NCBI GenBank assembly: GCA_027488865.1
Contig: JAIYAU010000014.1
Span: 1 to 53,582, forward strand
DNA: 53,582 nucleotides
Origin: Cytophagaceae bacterium
GTDB lineage: Bacteria; Bacteroidota; Bacteroidia; Cytophagales; UBA9547
Direction of reading: 5' to 3'
Part shown: positions 33,803 to 42,863 of the stretch, piece by piece
Layout of the letters: every line of letters begins with the position of its first letter
Position numbering within the stretch: the first letter of the stretch is position 1
Translations under genes and position numbers: made by a program
The notes under the pieces: generated by a model
Database searches by the model: none
What the model was told of the DNA's origin: nothing
What the model saw: the letters and a program-made list of their open reading frames with translations, nothing else

Positions 33803-35119
33803 ATGATTGCACAATTGATATTTATTATTTGCTTAGCGCTAACAATATTTTTTGCTACCAAAAGCGTAAAAAGAATCGTTAGAAATATAGGATTGGGCAA
33901 AAAACTCGATTTAAGTGGCAATACTTCTGAAAGAATTAAGAAAGTCGTATTGATAGCATTGGGTCAAAAAAAGATGTTTGCTAGACCTATCCCGGCACTT
34001 TTACATCTTTTTATATATGCGGGATTTTTAATAGTCAATATAGAAATGGTTGAAATTGTGCTGGATGGTATTTTGGGTACACATCGCCTTTTTGCGCCAT
34101 CACTTGGAGGATTTTATACCTTCATCGTCAATGTATTTGAATTTTTTGCTGTTGCAGTCATTGTCGTTTGTATCCTTTTTTTAATCAGGAGAAATGTTTT
34201 AAATATAGGAAGATTTCACAAACCTGAATTAAAAAAATGGCCCTTACTTGACGCAAATATTATTCTTATTGCTGAAATAGCATTGATGTTTGCCTTTTTA
34301 AACATGAACGCTATTGATCAAATACTGCAAGCAAAAGGTAACCCTCATTTTCATACAACAGGTAGTTTAATTTTTAGTAACGTTTTTATTCCTTTGTACT
34401 CATTTGCATCAGAAAATGGCTTGTTGATAGCAGAAAGGTTTTATTGGTGGTTTCATATTTTAGGAGTATTTTTATTTGCAAATTATTTGCCATACTCCAA
34501 ACATCTTCATGTTATCTTGGCCTTTCCTAATACCTATTATTCTAAGTTGAACGTGGTGGGTGAAATCAACAATATGCCAGAAGTAACCAAAGAGGTAAAA
34601 TTGATGCTTAATTTACCTGTGGAAAACAGCCTTCCAAGTACAGAACCTTTACGATTTGGCGCTAAAGATGCTACGGACCTTACCTGGAAAAACCTACTAG
34701 ATGCCTATAGCTGTACAGAATGTGGGAGATGTACATCTGTTTGCCCTGCAAACCTTACAGGTAAAGTGCTGTCGCCTCGCAAGATCATGATGGACACCCG
34801 TGATAGAGTAGAGGAAATTGGAAATAACATTGATAAAAACGGCGCTTTTGTGGAAGATGGAAAAGCTTTGTACAGTGACGAATACATCAGTAAAGAAGAA
34901 TTATTGGCTTGTACCACTTGTAACGCTTGTGTAGAGGAGTGTCCCATCAATATCAATCCTTTAGACATTATAGTTCAGCTGAGAAGGTATATGGTTATGG
35001 AAGAATCTAAGGCTCCAGGACAATGGAATAACATGTTTTCGAATTTGGAAAATAACTTTGCCCCTTGGAAATTTGCGCCATCTGACAGATTTAATTGGGC
35101 TGATAAACTAAACGACTAA
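33803..35119 (+). CDS. Membrane 4Fe-4S dicluster protein (heterodisulfide reductase-like)
   Basis: 438 residues. The N-terminal 240 residues contain about five or six transmembrane helices with histidines (for example LHLFIYAGFLIVNIEMVEI and WWFHILGVFLFANYLPYSKH), resembling a b-type cytochrome membrane arm. The C-terminal part holds two ferredoxin-type clusters: Cys304, 307, 310 and 314 in CTECGRCTSVCP, and Cys370, 373, 376 and 380 in CTTCNACVEECP. It is followed at 36 bp by a CCG-domain partner, forming a HdrDE/GlpC-like electron-transfer pair found widely in Bacteroidota. Likely role: passing electrons between the membrane quinone pool and a soluble donor; the donor is unknown. Confidence 0.9.
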   Translation: MIAQLIFIICLALTIFFATKSVKRIVRNIGLGKKLDLSGNTSERIKKVVLIALGQKKMFARPIPALLHLFIYAGFLIVNIEMVEIVLDGILGTHRLFAPSLGGFYTFIVNVFEFFAVAVIVVCILFLIRRNVLNIGRFHKPELKKWPLLDANIILIAEIALMFAFLNMNAIDQILQAKGNPHFHTTGSLIFSNVFIPLYSFASENGLLIAERFYWWFHILGVFLFANYLPYSKHLHVILAFPNTYYSKLNVVGEINNMPEVTKEVKLMLNLPVENSLPSTEPLRFGAKDATDLTWKNLLDAYSCTECGRCTSVCPANLTGKVLSPRKIMMDTRDRVEEIGNNIDKNGAFVEDGKALYSDEYISKEELLACTTCNACVEECPININPLDIIVQLRRYMVMEESKAPGQWNNMFSNLENNFAPWKFAPSDRFNWADKLND

Positions 35120-35155
35120 ACTTATTATTAATATTTAATTCTAAAATTTAAGAAT

Positions 35156-35932
35156 ATGGCCAAACCTCCGTTGATGTCTGAACTAGCTGCAAGTGGAAAT
35201 ACACCAGAAATACTCTTTTGGGTAGGTTGTGCTGGTTCATTTGATGATCGTTATAAAAGTGTAACGCTTTCGGTAATAAATATTCTTGAAAAAGTAGGGA
35301 TAAAATATGCTGTTTTAGGGCAAGAAGAGAGCTGTACTGGTGATCCAGCTAGACGAGCTGGAAACGATTTTGCATTTCAAATGTTAGCAATTAACAATAT
35401 CCAAATTTTGGATGCTTACCAGGTAAAAAAGATTGTAACAGCTTGTCCTCATTGTTTTAATACACTTAAAAACGAATATCCTGCCCTTGGAGGTCACTAT
35501 GAAGTAATCCATCATTCTCAATTTATCCAACAGTTGCTACAAGAAGGTAAGTTAAAAGTGGAAGGAGGAGAATTTAAAGGGAAAAAGATAGTATATCATG
35601 ATTCTTGTTATTTAGGCAGGGCAAATGACATTTACGAAGCTCCACGCAGTATTATTGAAGCATTAGATGCGGATTTGGTTGAAATGAAAAGATCTAAAGC
35701 CAAAGGACTGTGCTGTGGTGCTGGTGGAGGACAAATGTTTAAAGAACCAGAAAAAGGTGCCAAAGACATTAACATTGAACGTACTGAAGAAGCTATAGAT
35801 ACGGGTGCTGAAGTGATTGCAGTTGGTTGCCCTTTTTGCATGACCATGATGAGTGACGGGGTTAAAAACAAAGAAAAAGAAGGGAAAATAAGGGTTTATG
35901 ATTTAGCTGAGTTAGTGGTAAAAAATGGATAA
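35156..35932 (+). CDS. Heterodisulfide-reductase-type Fe-S (CCG-domain) protein
   Basis: 258 residues. CCG-domain features appear twice: WVGCAGSFDDR (Cys25) with ACPHCFNTL, and YHDSCYLGR with the canonical CCGAGGG. The segment EESCTGDPARRAGNDF is typical of HdrB/GlpC/LutA-like proteins, where such cysteines bind a non-cubane or 4Fe-4S cluster. The end also contains VGCPFCMTMMSDG, another cysteine pair. It lies directly after the membrane Fe-S protein and probably forms one complex with it at the inner face of the membrane. I see no catalytic flavin domain, so a dehydrogenase partner would be encoded elsewhere. Confidence 0.92.
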   Translation: MAKPPLMSELAASGNTPEILFWVGCAGSFDDRYKSVTLSVINILEKVGIKYAVLGQEESCTGDPARRAGNDFAFQMLAINNIQILDAYQVKKIVTACPHCFNTLKNEYPALGGHYEVIHHSQFIQQLLQEGKLKVEGGEFKGKKIVYHDSCYLGRANDIYEAPRSIIEALDADLVEMKRSKAKGLCCGAGGGQMFKEPEKGAKDINIERTEEAIDTGAEVIAVGCPFCMTMMSDGVKNKEKEGKIRVYDLAELVVKNG

Positions 35933-36046
35933 TTAATAAATAACACAATTAATTTACTTAAACACCTTTTCAACTACGCAATAAAATTTACCTTCTAACT
36001 TTGATATTTTAAAGCTTATCTTCATCTTTAGGCATAAACCTTACGG

Positions 36047-38974
36047 ATGAAGATTTTTTCATGCACATTATTATTTGCACTTTACTTTTTGTTGGCCAAT
36101 CATGTGCTAGCGCAAACAGATACAGCATACAACTCAAAACTAACAGCAGTTTATACTGCTCCTGCCAAGAAAAAGGCATTGGAAGTGGCCAAAGAGCTGT
36201 TTGCTTTGGTTGAAAAGAAACAAGAGTTGCAAACCTACGCCAACTACTATATTTTAAAAACAATTTTTGAGAACCAAGCCCCTGATGCAACACTCGCGAA
36301 TACTTGTAAAGAAAAAGCGGAGAAGGCACTGAATGCACTCATTGGCACAACCCCCGCAGATACCAAACTAGCAGGTACAGATGCTAACAGTGTTTGGCTA
36401 AACGAATATTATACAAACTTGTTTACCACTACAGACCCTACACATGCCGAAAAGGCGCTCAAGTTTCTCAACAAAAACCCATCCATACATAACTTCAACA
36501 ACTACAACTTTGTCGCGTATGCCTTTGAGCGAAATGGTGATTTTGACAAAGCAAGAGAAAACTATGAGCGTGCCTTAAAACTCATTAAAGACGACAAGCA
36601 AGAATTTGTTTCTTATTCTTTCTATACAAATTTCCTTTCCCGATCAGGCGAATACCTGAAAGCAGAAACTTATCTGGATAAAATGCAGAAGCTTTCGGAG
36701 CAATCCATCGATGTATTACAAAAATCTTATCTCTCAGAAGCATTGACTTGTAAAGCCATTTACTATTTGGCCATAGGTGATTACTTTGCTTACCTCCAAG
36801 CGGCAAATCTGCAACACGCCTTTTTTTCAAAAAACATTGCCAATTACAACGGATGCGATCCTTATTCTCAAGGTAAGTTTACTTTTACGGCCTATGCCAA
36901 AGAAATGCTAAAAATATACCCAGAAGCCAGTCTATATTGGCAAAAGCGTGATTCTAGCCACTTCGCTTGGATTGAATGCAATAACAAACAATATCCTAAC
37001 AACAAGCAATACCCCTTGTCGATGTTGCCGGTGTACCAGCTTAAAACAGGTTTCCACAACAAATTGCAAAAACCAGTCGCCCACTATATTAAAGAAGCGG
37101 AAGAGCATTTTAATAGCTACAAAGCGTATGCTGATGTCAATATAAATTTTCTGAAGGCAAATCAATTGGGGTTCTTGGGAGGCAATGCATACCATCAAGA
37201 ATTCACCAACCTATTGGCACATATCCAAAACACAAGGGACTTCAGACAGTCCACCCAGCCATTTACTTCCTATGCCTACTTCAACATGCGCGACCGTGAT
37301 TTGAACAAATCCAAGGATACGTATGACCAATTATTCAAGCTAAACGCCGATTGGATCAACGACATCATCTTCTCGTTTGGAGAAAAAGCCTTTGTGGCGT
37401 ATTATAACACAAAACTGAGTGAAGGTTATGAAAACTACCACAGTTTGGTAAAAATTGCCAAAGAACAAAAGTCGCCCCTCTATCCTTCGGTATCACAACA
37501 GGCTTTTAATAATTTGTTGTTTACCAAATCACTTTCTCTTAAAGGAACACAACGCAGAAAAAAGGCTTTCTTAAAAGCAAATGATCCTGCCACCATCAAA
37601 CTGTATGAAGAATGGCTGGCAAGCAAACAACAACTCATCCGTCTCTTCAAAAAATCAGAAGACGACCAGCTTCAATCGATAAAAGAGGCCGATCAAATAC
37701 AATTGAAGGCTTTGCAGGAAAAAGTAAACCATCTAGAGAACGAGTTGACCGCCAAAGGGAAAGATTTTAAAAAATACCTTAAAATAGACCCGCAAAACTG
37801 GAAAAGTGTGCGGGACAAACTAAAAGAGGGAGAGGCCGCGATTGAAATGATCCGTTTTCAGTGGAGAGATCAGGTATATTACAGTGATACAAACTTTTAT
37901 GCAGCTTATATTATTACCAAAAGTAGTCAGTTTCCTGAAGTGATATATTTCCCTGATGCAGCCAAAGATCTGGATGGAAAATATTATAAATATTACCAGA
38001 ATAACATCAAGCTGAAGCAACTTGATAAGCAGTCGTATAAACACTATTGGCAACCCATTAAAGAAGCACTTAAAGGAATAAAAAAGGTTTATTTTTCACC
38101 AGATGGCATTTTTCACTTGATTAATTTATCGACGATTAATAATCCTGAAAGTGGGCAGTACTTGTTGGATGAAATAGATATTCACTATACGACAAGCACC
38201 ATCGAAGCCACAAACCATTCCCGTGAAAAGGATATTAAAAGTGCCTTTTTAATAGGAAGACCTGCCTACAAGGTAGGTGCCCCAAACAACCAAGCAATCG
38301 CCATGGGAAACGAAACGGACAGGTCATTTGTACGAACTTTTAGAAACAATACCGTCGCCGACCTGCCGGGAACGGAGGAAGAAGTAAAAAAGATTAAACT
38401 TGCGATGGAGAAACAGGGCATCCAAGTAAGCCTCAATATCAAAGAGGAGGCCACCGAAGACAAGCTGTACCAACTACACAGCCCTGATATCGTGCATATT
38501 GCCACCCATGGTTATTGGTCAGAAATCAATTATGCCGCTACCGATGGCTACCGTACTTTTAATGCCATGGTCAACTCGGGACTATTGTTGTCTGGTGTGG
38601 TCAATTACTATAATTCAGACGAATACCCCGACACGTATGATGGCATCATGACGGCGTATGAAGCACAAAACCTAGACCTCGAAAACACCTCCTTGGTTAT
38701 TTTGTCAGCTTGCGAAACGAGCCTGGGCCATTTTGATGCAGGCGAAGGGGTTTATGGATTGCAACGCGCTTTTCGTGCCGCTGGGGCAGAAAGTATCATG
38801 ACCAGCCTTTGGAAAGTGGACGACGATGCCACCAAAGAGTTTATGATTCTTTTTTATGAAAATTACCTGAAGTCCAAAGACAAGTTTTCAGCTTTCAGGA
38901 CTGCGCAGCAACAATTAAAAGAAAAATACCCTCAACCCTATTTCTGGGGTGCTTTTGTGCTTACGGGGATTTAG
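36047..38974 (+). CDS. Secreted TPR-CHAT caspase-like protease
   Basis: The 975-residue product starts with a signal peptide (MKIFSCTLLFALYFLLANHVLAQ). TPR-like helical repeats cover about residues 40-500 (DFDKARENYERALKLIKDD is a clear one), and a coiled coil lies near 560-610. The C-terminal CHAT domain has GTEEEVKKIK, the catalytic His821 in DIVHIATHGYW and Cys889 in LVILSACETSLG, then GEGVYGLQRAFRAAGAESIM and YFWGAFVLTG. Both members of the His-Cys dyad are present, so it should be an active clan CD protease. Unlike CRISPR-linked TPR-CHAT it is exported, and no Cas or gasdermin gene is nearby. By eye its GC content and codon use are higher than those of its neighbours, which may mean transfer. 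The substrate is unknown. Confidence 0.92.
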   Translation: MKIFSCTLLFALYFLLANHVLAQTDTAYNSKLTAVYTAPAKKKALEVAKELFALVEKKQELQTYANYYILKTIFENQAPDATLANTCKEKAEKALNALIGTTPADTKLAGTDANSVWLNEYYTNLFTTTDPTHAEKALKFLNKNPSIHNFNNYNFVAYAFERNGDFDKARENYERALKLIKDDKQEFVSYSFYTNFLSRSGEYLKAETYLDKMQKLSEQSIDVLQKSYLSEALTCKAIYYLAIGDYFAYLQAANLQHAFFSKNIANYNGCDPYSQGKFTFTAYAKEMLKIYPEASLYWQKRDSSHFAWIECNNKQYPNNKQYPLSMLPVYQLKTGFHNKLQKPVAHYIKEAEEHFNSYKAYADVNINFLKANQLGFLGGNAYHQEFTNLLAHIQNTRDFRQSTQPFTSYAYFNMRDRDLNKSKDTYDQLFKLNADWINDIIFSFGEKAFVAYYNTKLSEGYENYHSLVKIAKEQKSPLYPSVSQQAFNNLLFTKSLSLKGTQRRKKAFLKANDPATIKLYEEWLASKQQLIRLFKKSEDDQLQSIKEADQIQLKALQEKVNHLENELTAKGKDFKKYLKIDPQNWKSVRDKLKEGEAAIEMIRFQWRDQVYYSDTNFYAAYIITKSSQFPEVIYFPDAAKDLDGKYYKYYQNNIKLKQLDKQSYKHYWQPIKEALKGIKKVYFSPDGIFHLINLSTINNPESGQYLLDEIDIHYTTSTIEATNHSREKDIKSAFLIGRPAYKVGAPNNQAIAMGNETDRSFVRTFRNNTVADLPGTEEEVKKIKLAMEKQGIQVSLNIKEEATEDKLYQLHSPDIVHIATHGYWSEINYAATDGYRTFNAMVNSGLLLSGVVNYYNSDEYPDTYDGIMTAYEAQNLDLENTSLVILSACETSLGHFDAGEGVYGLQRAFRAAGAESIMTSLWKVDDDATKEFMILFYENYLKSKDKFSAFRTAQQQLKEKYPQPYFWGAFVLTGI

Positions 38975-39147
38975 GGGGAAGAGGTAGGAATAGCTGTGTA
39001 AACAGATTATTCGACACTACAAATATAGAACCCAGATGAAGCGGATTTTAATCATTCCTTATCCCAATGCACCAATTATTGTAGTTCAATAGGTTAATCT
39101 AAGGATGTAGGTTATGAGTATTTACACTTTGCTATACAAAAGAATAG

Positions 39148-39369
39148 TTAACTTTTCTTCGTCCATTGGCTCACTTCCTTTTCCAAATCTTGCTGCGATG
39201 TAAGAGCGCCGCTTGAAATATCTTTTTCACTTAATTCGATGAGTTCATCTTGGGTTAGTTGCAGGTCATTTTCAAAGACACTTACAGCTGAGACAAAGTT
39301 AAATTCCTTTACTAAATTAAGAAACCAATCCTGCTTTTCTGGGGTGATGTGTAATATTAACGTACTCAT
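39148..39369 (-). CDS. Small antitoxin-like protein without visible toxin
   Basis: The frame is open from 39390, but MSTLILHITPEKQDWFLNLV from 39369 (73 residues) looks like the native start. The pattern, a short beta strand, an amphipathic helix, then ELSEKDISSGALTSQQDLEK and a final W, resembles antitoxins of RelE/ParE modules in Bacteroidota. A toxin would normally follow downstream on the same strand, but 38975-39147 has no frame for one. It may be an orphan, or a solitary regulator. It lies convergent to the CHAT protease gene, 173 bp away. Confidence 0.6.
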   Translation of the reverse strand: MSTLILHITPEKQDWFLNLVKEFNFVSAVSVFENDLQLTQDELIELSEKDISSGALTSQQDLEKEVSQWTKKS

Positions 39370-39499
39370 AATGATTCCCTTTAAAAGCAAATTAACGAAA
39401 GATAAGTTAATTAAGTTTTTTGAGCAAGTGTAAATTTTGTGAGCTTAGCATTACCAGCATTCGGCAGAAGTAAAAGCTCGGTTCTATGTAAAAAAAATG

Positions 39500-39522
39500 A
39501 ACCGCTCGGATTTTGAGCGGTT
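39500..39522 (-). terminator. Intrinsic terminator with long T-run
   Basis: AACCGCTC (39500-39507) and GAGCGGTT (39515-39522) form a perfect 8-bp stem with a 7-nt loop. On the minus strand CATTTTTTTT follows. It implies a minus-strand transcript ending here, from the small frame at 39596-39802 or an unannotated small RNA. Confidence 0.75.
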
Positions 39523-39595
39523 TATTGATTGGTTTGGGGCACCACTCATTGACGTTCCATGTTGTAAGTGATTTTTTATTCCTACCCTTGCTATT

Positions 39596-39802
39596 TTAAA
39601 TGGCCTCCCCAAGTAAGAATAATTTAGCCGTGAAAATAAATGTAATTGCAAATATATGAGTAACAACCCCACTTATTTTTGTTGAAACTATTTTCCCGGT
39701 GTTTATCATTGTAATCTTTGTCTTCATAATCTTAAGTTTTATAAATTTTGTTATTAAACTAGTTAATCCAGCAAAAGCAATAATTAATCCATCTTCCAAC
39801 AT
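39596..39802 (-). CDS. Possible small membrane protein
   Basis: The 68-residue frame from the ATG at 39802 has two hydrophobic stretches (GLIIAFAGLTSLI and THIFAITFIFTAKLFLL). An internal ATG at 39727 would give only 43 residues with one helix. No family is recognised. Support for expression is a strong terminator 74 bp downstream and lack of any other gene in the interval 39391-39974; the remainder of that interval shows nothing I can name. It could also be chance coding in AT-rich sequence. Confidence 0.3.
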   Translation of the reverse strand: MLEDGLIIAFAGLTSLITKFIKLKIMKTKITMINTGKIVSTKISGVVTHIFAITFIFTAKLFLLGEAI

Positions 39803-39974
39803 GTTTAATAACGCCTGTAGATGAATGTCTTTTGATATTTAAATCATTAGCTGGGATACATAATTTTTGTGGATAAAGTTCCAAATTCTCTTCAAATCAC
39901 AGACTTTGAATTTCAAGGACTGTTCAACATTTATAATGTCGAACATAAAGCCAAACCTTCTGTTCTGTTATTTT

Positions 39975-41150
39975 TTATATATTCTCTATTAGTAGTTTAT
40001 TCAATTCTTCAGGGGTTGTTTCTTCCAACTCAAAATTGAATTGCATATTTCTTTCGATGGTAATCTTTTTGATTTTAAAATATGGCTTATCATCCTTATA
40101 AGCAGTAGCTAAAAGGAATGCTTTTGAACCCACCGGTAAAATTAATTTCTCCGCATCTTCATCAGTGAATCCGTAAGATTTGTCTTTTTTCTGATAGCCT
40201 GAAATGTACATATTTTGTTCAGGAAGCAATAGAGAAGTAAATACAAAGCCAAATTCATTTTGATTGTCTATTTGTGCTAACATTTTGACTTCCTCAGACT
40301 TTGGGTCATTAAATAGCTTATCAATATTTGCCCAACCCATTTTTTTAACCCTAAAAATATAACTAGTGTTATAATCTTGGACAAATCCATTTTGTCCTTT
40401 ACTAGAAATTACATCAGGTATAAACAACCCATTTTTACTTTCCCTTAATGAAACAAAATCCTTAATAATTTTTTCTACTTCAACTTGTACTGTGCCAACT
40501 TTGGTTTTATCTCCTACTTTTCTATTTGGTTCCCATAACCAATCAAGAAAAGCTTCATCATTTGTGTTGAATTCACTATAATATGAATAAAATATTGTAA
40601 TGTACTGTTGTTCAAGAGTTCTTAGTTTAGAGTTAAGAATTGGTTCAGGTGATTCCCAATTCATAATTTGGGAGGTATCTCTGTTGCCTGTAAAAATCAT
40701 CATTTCCTCATCTACCGAACGGGTAGGAACCAAAAAGCCAATTTCAGAGCCTTTTTTTAAATTTAAATTTTCTCCCTTTGCTTGCGCATTGAGATAAATC
40801 ATTCCTCCACTTGAAAGGAGTTGGTTGTTTCTTTTTGTAAGTAAGTTACCGCGTACAAAGTCTAAAGGCTTATAAGCTTCTTTAACTTCCAATTTAATAG
40901 ATCCCGAAAAATTGGTACTGTCAGCATTCATAAATGAATTGGCATATATTTTGATTATTGTACCATTCTTTGTTTTTAAGGTATTATCTTTTATAGAATT
41001 AATTTCAAAAAATTCACTCTTTATTTGAGAGTCGTTATAGATAATTGAAAAAATTTTCTCTTTCTCTTTATTAAAATCTCTCTTCTTTTCATATTGACAT
41101 GAAGTCAAAAAAATTGAAATTGCAACAGTAAAGAAATATATCTGTTTCAT
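39975..41150 (-). CDS. Lipoprotein with beta-sandwich-type domain
   Basis: 391 residues. The N-terminus has a lipobox (ISIFLTSC, Cys18), so the protein is lipidated and exported. The next domain (TKNGTIIKIYANSFMNADS, then SGSIKLEVKEAYKPLDFVRG and LLSSGGMIYLNAQAKGENL) is a conserved segment of many uncharacterised Bacteroidota surface proteins. The C-terminal part (residues about 220-391) is mixed alpha/beta without motifs I recognise. It follows the YceI gene by 142 bp, in which a dispersed repeat lies. Role unknown; attachment of other surface proteins is one possibility. Confidence 0.75.
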   Translation of the reverse strand: MKQIYFFTVAISIFLTSCQYEKKRDFNKEKEKIFSIIYNDSQIKSEFFEINSIKDNTLKTKNGTIIKIYANSFMNADSTNFSGSIKLEVKEAYKPLDFVRGNLLTKRNNQLLSSGGMIYLNAQAKGENLNLKKGSEIGFLVPTRSVDEEMMIFTGNRDTSQIMNWESPEPILNSKLRTLEQQYITIFYSYYSEFNTNDEAFLDWLWEPNRKVGDKTKVGTVQVEVEKIIKDFVSLRESKNGLFIPDVISSKGQNGFVQDYNTSYIFRVKKMGWANIDKLFNDPKSEEVKMLAQIDNQNEFGFVFTSLLLPEQNMYISGYQKKDKSYGFTDEDAEKLILPVGSKAFLLATAYKDDKPYFKIKKITIERNMQFNFELEETTPEELNKLLIENI

Positions 41151-41220
41151 CTACATGATTTTATAATAGAGCGTCGCGCTTGTACCTTCATGACCTAACC
41201 CTCTCGATTGATTCCCAATA

Positions 41221-41272
41221 TTACCCAACCCTTTCCACAAATCCAACAGCTTCGTACCTTAAATTTCTCTCC
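41221..41272. repeat. Intergenic repeat, copy 1
   Basis: About 52 bp ending GCTTCGTACCTTAAATTTCT match a second copy at 42731-42782 at roughly 43 of 52 positions, in the same orientation. The two copies flank the YceI/beta-barrel gene pair. Just to the left a shorter, weaker copy (GCGCTTGTACCTT) may exist near 41171. Confidence 0.6.
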
Positions 41273-41292
41273 ACACCTTACATAATTGATTC

Positions 41293-41835
41293 TTATTTAA
41301 TCACGTTTAATTTGACGACAATTTCAACATTGTCTGACAAAATAAAACTAGACCCACCTATCCCAAAATCCTTTCGATTTATAACAAATTTACCTTCGAA
41401 TGTGGCTTTACCATCTTTTTCAACAAAAGTAAAAGGTATGGTTAGTTCCTTCGTTTTATTTTTAATGGTGATTTTAAATACTCCTTTGTAGTGTTGAGCG
41501 TTTTCTAAAGTAATCCCTGTTGATTCTATGGTAATTTTAGGATATTTTACCACATCAAAATAATCGGACTTTTTAAGATGATTATCTCGCATGCTGTTAT
41601 CTGAATTGACGGTTTTACTTTCTACAGAAGCTAGAATATAACTTTCAGCGGCGGCATTTGGATCAAATTTAATGGTTGTTTGTAATCCCGTAAATACGCC
41701 ATCAACGTTTAAGCCTGCATTTCTTATTTTAAACTTAACTTGATAAGTCAATAATTTCCATTCCATATCAACGTTTTTTACTTGTGAAAAGGAAAAGTAA
41801 CTTATTCCTATCAAAATTATAAGTAGTTTATGCAT
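41293..41835 (-). CDS. YceI-family periplasmic lipid-binding-like protein
   Basis: 180 residues with a signal peptide (MHKLLIILIGISYFSFSQ). The YceI beta-barrel pattern is clear: MEWKLLTYQVKFKIRNAGLN, GVFTGLQTTIKFDP, SVESKTVNSDNSMRDNHLKK, SDYFDVVKYPKITIES, and KFVINRKDFGIGGSSFILSD. Known YceI proteins bind isoprenoids or other lipids in an extended barrel, though many roles are unproven. It follows the beta-barrel gene with a 1-base gap and is surely co-transcribed. The Met at 41835 is the only sensible start. Confidence 0.93.
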   Translation of the reverse strand: MHKLLIILIGISYFSFSQVKNVDMEWKLLTYQVKFKIRNAGLNVDGVFTGLQTTIKFDPNAAAESYILASVESKTVNSDNSMRDNHLKKSDYFDVVKYPKITIESTGITLENAQHYKGVFKITIKNKTKELTIPFTFVEKDGKATFEGKFVINRKDFGIGGSSFILSDNVEIVVKLNVIK

Positions 41836-41836
41836 G

Positions 41837-42577
41837 TTAATGTTTAAATGGTTTAAAACTTACCCCTATCATGGCCTGCAAAGATTTATTTCTAAAGCGA
41901 TCATTATCAAGTCTTAACTTTTTGTCGGTGGTGTATTCAGTAAACAAAAATGACACTCCTGCCCTGATGGCCCACTTGGGATGAACCCAATACCTCAAAT
42001 ATAGTTCAGAATTGAGTGTTCCAATATCATTATCACTTATTAACAATAGATTAAATGGCGTTGCCTTGGCTGATTGTGACGTGTTGTTTTCAAATGAAAG
42101 CTTAGAAATATAATTGCCAGACACCTTAGACCCAAATGTAAATCCTATTGCGTCGATGTTAAACCCAATATCAAATTTAGTTTTGATCGTATACTGTAAG
42201 TGTATATTTAAATTAAGCGCATTAAGCTGGGTGTTAGAAAATCTTATGGTGTCATAGTTTTCGGCAAAGATCGGAGAAAATAACACTTGCGGACCAGTTT
42301 GATTGGAAGTTAGTCTAGCTGGTGCGGTCACAAAATCAAGATCTTTACCAATTTGAGAAGTAAGGCGAACTCCATAACCAATCTTAAACTTTTGGTTTTT
42401 AGTAACATTGTGAAGTTTAGTCCAAGACAAAGTACCTGTTGATTGATTTCCCACTGTTGCAATTGATAAGTCTATGGTTTGATTTCGTTTATAACTTTTT
42501 ACAGCCAAACTGTCGGCTTTTACTAAGCCATAACTTACAAAAACCAATACAATAAAAACTGTTATAGCTTTTCTCAT
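41837..42577 (-). CDS. Predicted outer-membrane beta-barrel protein
   Basis: 246 residues with a signal peptide (MRKAITVFIVLVFVSYGLVKA). The mature part has repeated amphipathic strands with aromatic girdles (FKIGYGVRLTSQIG, ALNLNIHLQYTIK, FDIGFNIDAIGFTFGSK, LYLRYWVHPKWAIRAGVSFLF) and ends MIGVSFKPFKH. This fits a small outer-membrane barrel. No enzymatic motif is seen. Coupling to a YceI protein suggests a shared envelope function, for instance lipid handling, but this is conjecture. Confidence 0.75.
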   Translation of the reverse strand: MRKAITVFIVLVFVSYGLVKADSLAVKSYKRNQTIDLSIATVGNQSTGTLSWTKLHNVTKNQKFKIGYGVRLTSQIGKDLDFVTAPARLTSNQTGPQVLFSPIFAENYDTIRFSNTQLNALNLNIHLQYTIKTKFDIGFNIDAIGFTFGSKVSGNYISKLSFENNTSQSAKATPFNLLLISDNDIGTLNSELYLRYWVHPKWAIRAGVSFLFTEYTTDKKLRLDNDRFRNKSLQAMIGVSFKPFKH

Positions 42578-42730
42578 TTTAAAATTATTTTCACAAAAGA
42601 AGGTATTATTTCATGGTTACTTTGTCTCTTACCCGACCCAACAAAAAACATAATTCATGGATCAAACTTATTTGAAGCCTTATGTTGTTAAGTGAATTAT
42701 TTTTTGCAACATCACTTTGATTTTTCTTCA

Positions 42731-42782
42731 TTACCCAACCCCACCGACAAAACCAATCGCTTCGTACCTTAAATTTCTCCCC
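42731..42782. repeat. Intergenic repeat, copy 2
   Basis: Partner of the copy at 41221-41272, about 1510 bp away and in the same orientation. The 3' half, GCTTCGTACCTTAAATTTCT, is identical in both copies, while the 5' half varies. A 62-codon minus-strand frame runs through it, but the frame is not preserved in the first copy. Confidence 0.6.
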
Positions 42783-42863
42783 GATCCATTTCAAGAGTAA
42801 ATACTTTGCTTAATTGATGTTTAAAGAATCAAAAATATCCACACCAACAAAACTATTTCAAAA

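Noticed and set aside
36047-38974. CRISPR-linked TPR-CHAT effector
   Set aside because: The protein has a signal peptide and there is no Cas gene or CRISPR array in the window.
39484-39672. 62-residue minus-strand frame
   Set aside because: It reads through a strong intrinsic terminator, so it is not a plausible gene.
42606-42794. 62-residue minus-strand frame
   Set aside because: It runs through a dispersed repeat, and the equivalent frame is not maintained in the other copy.
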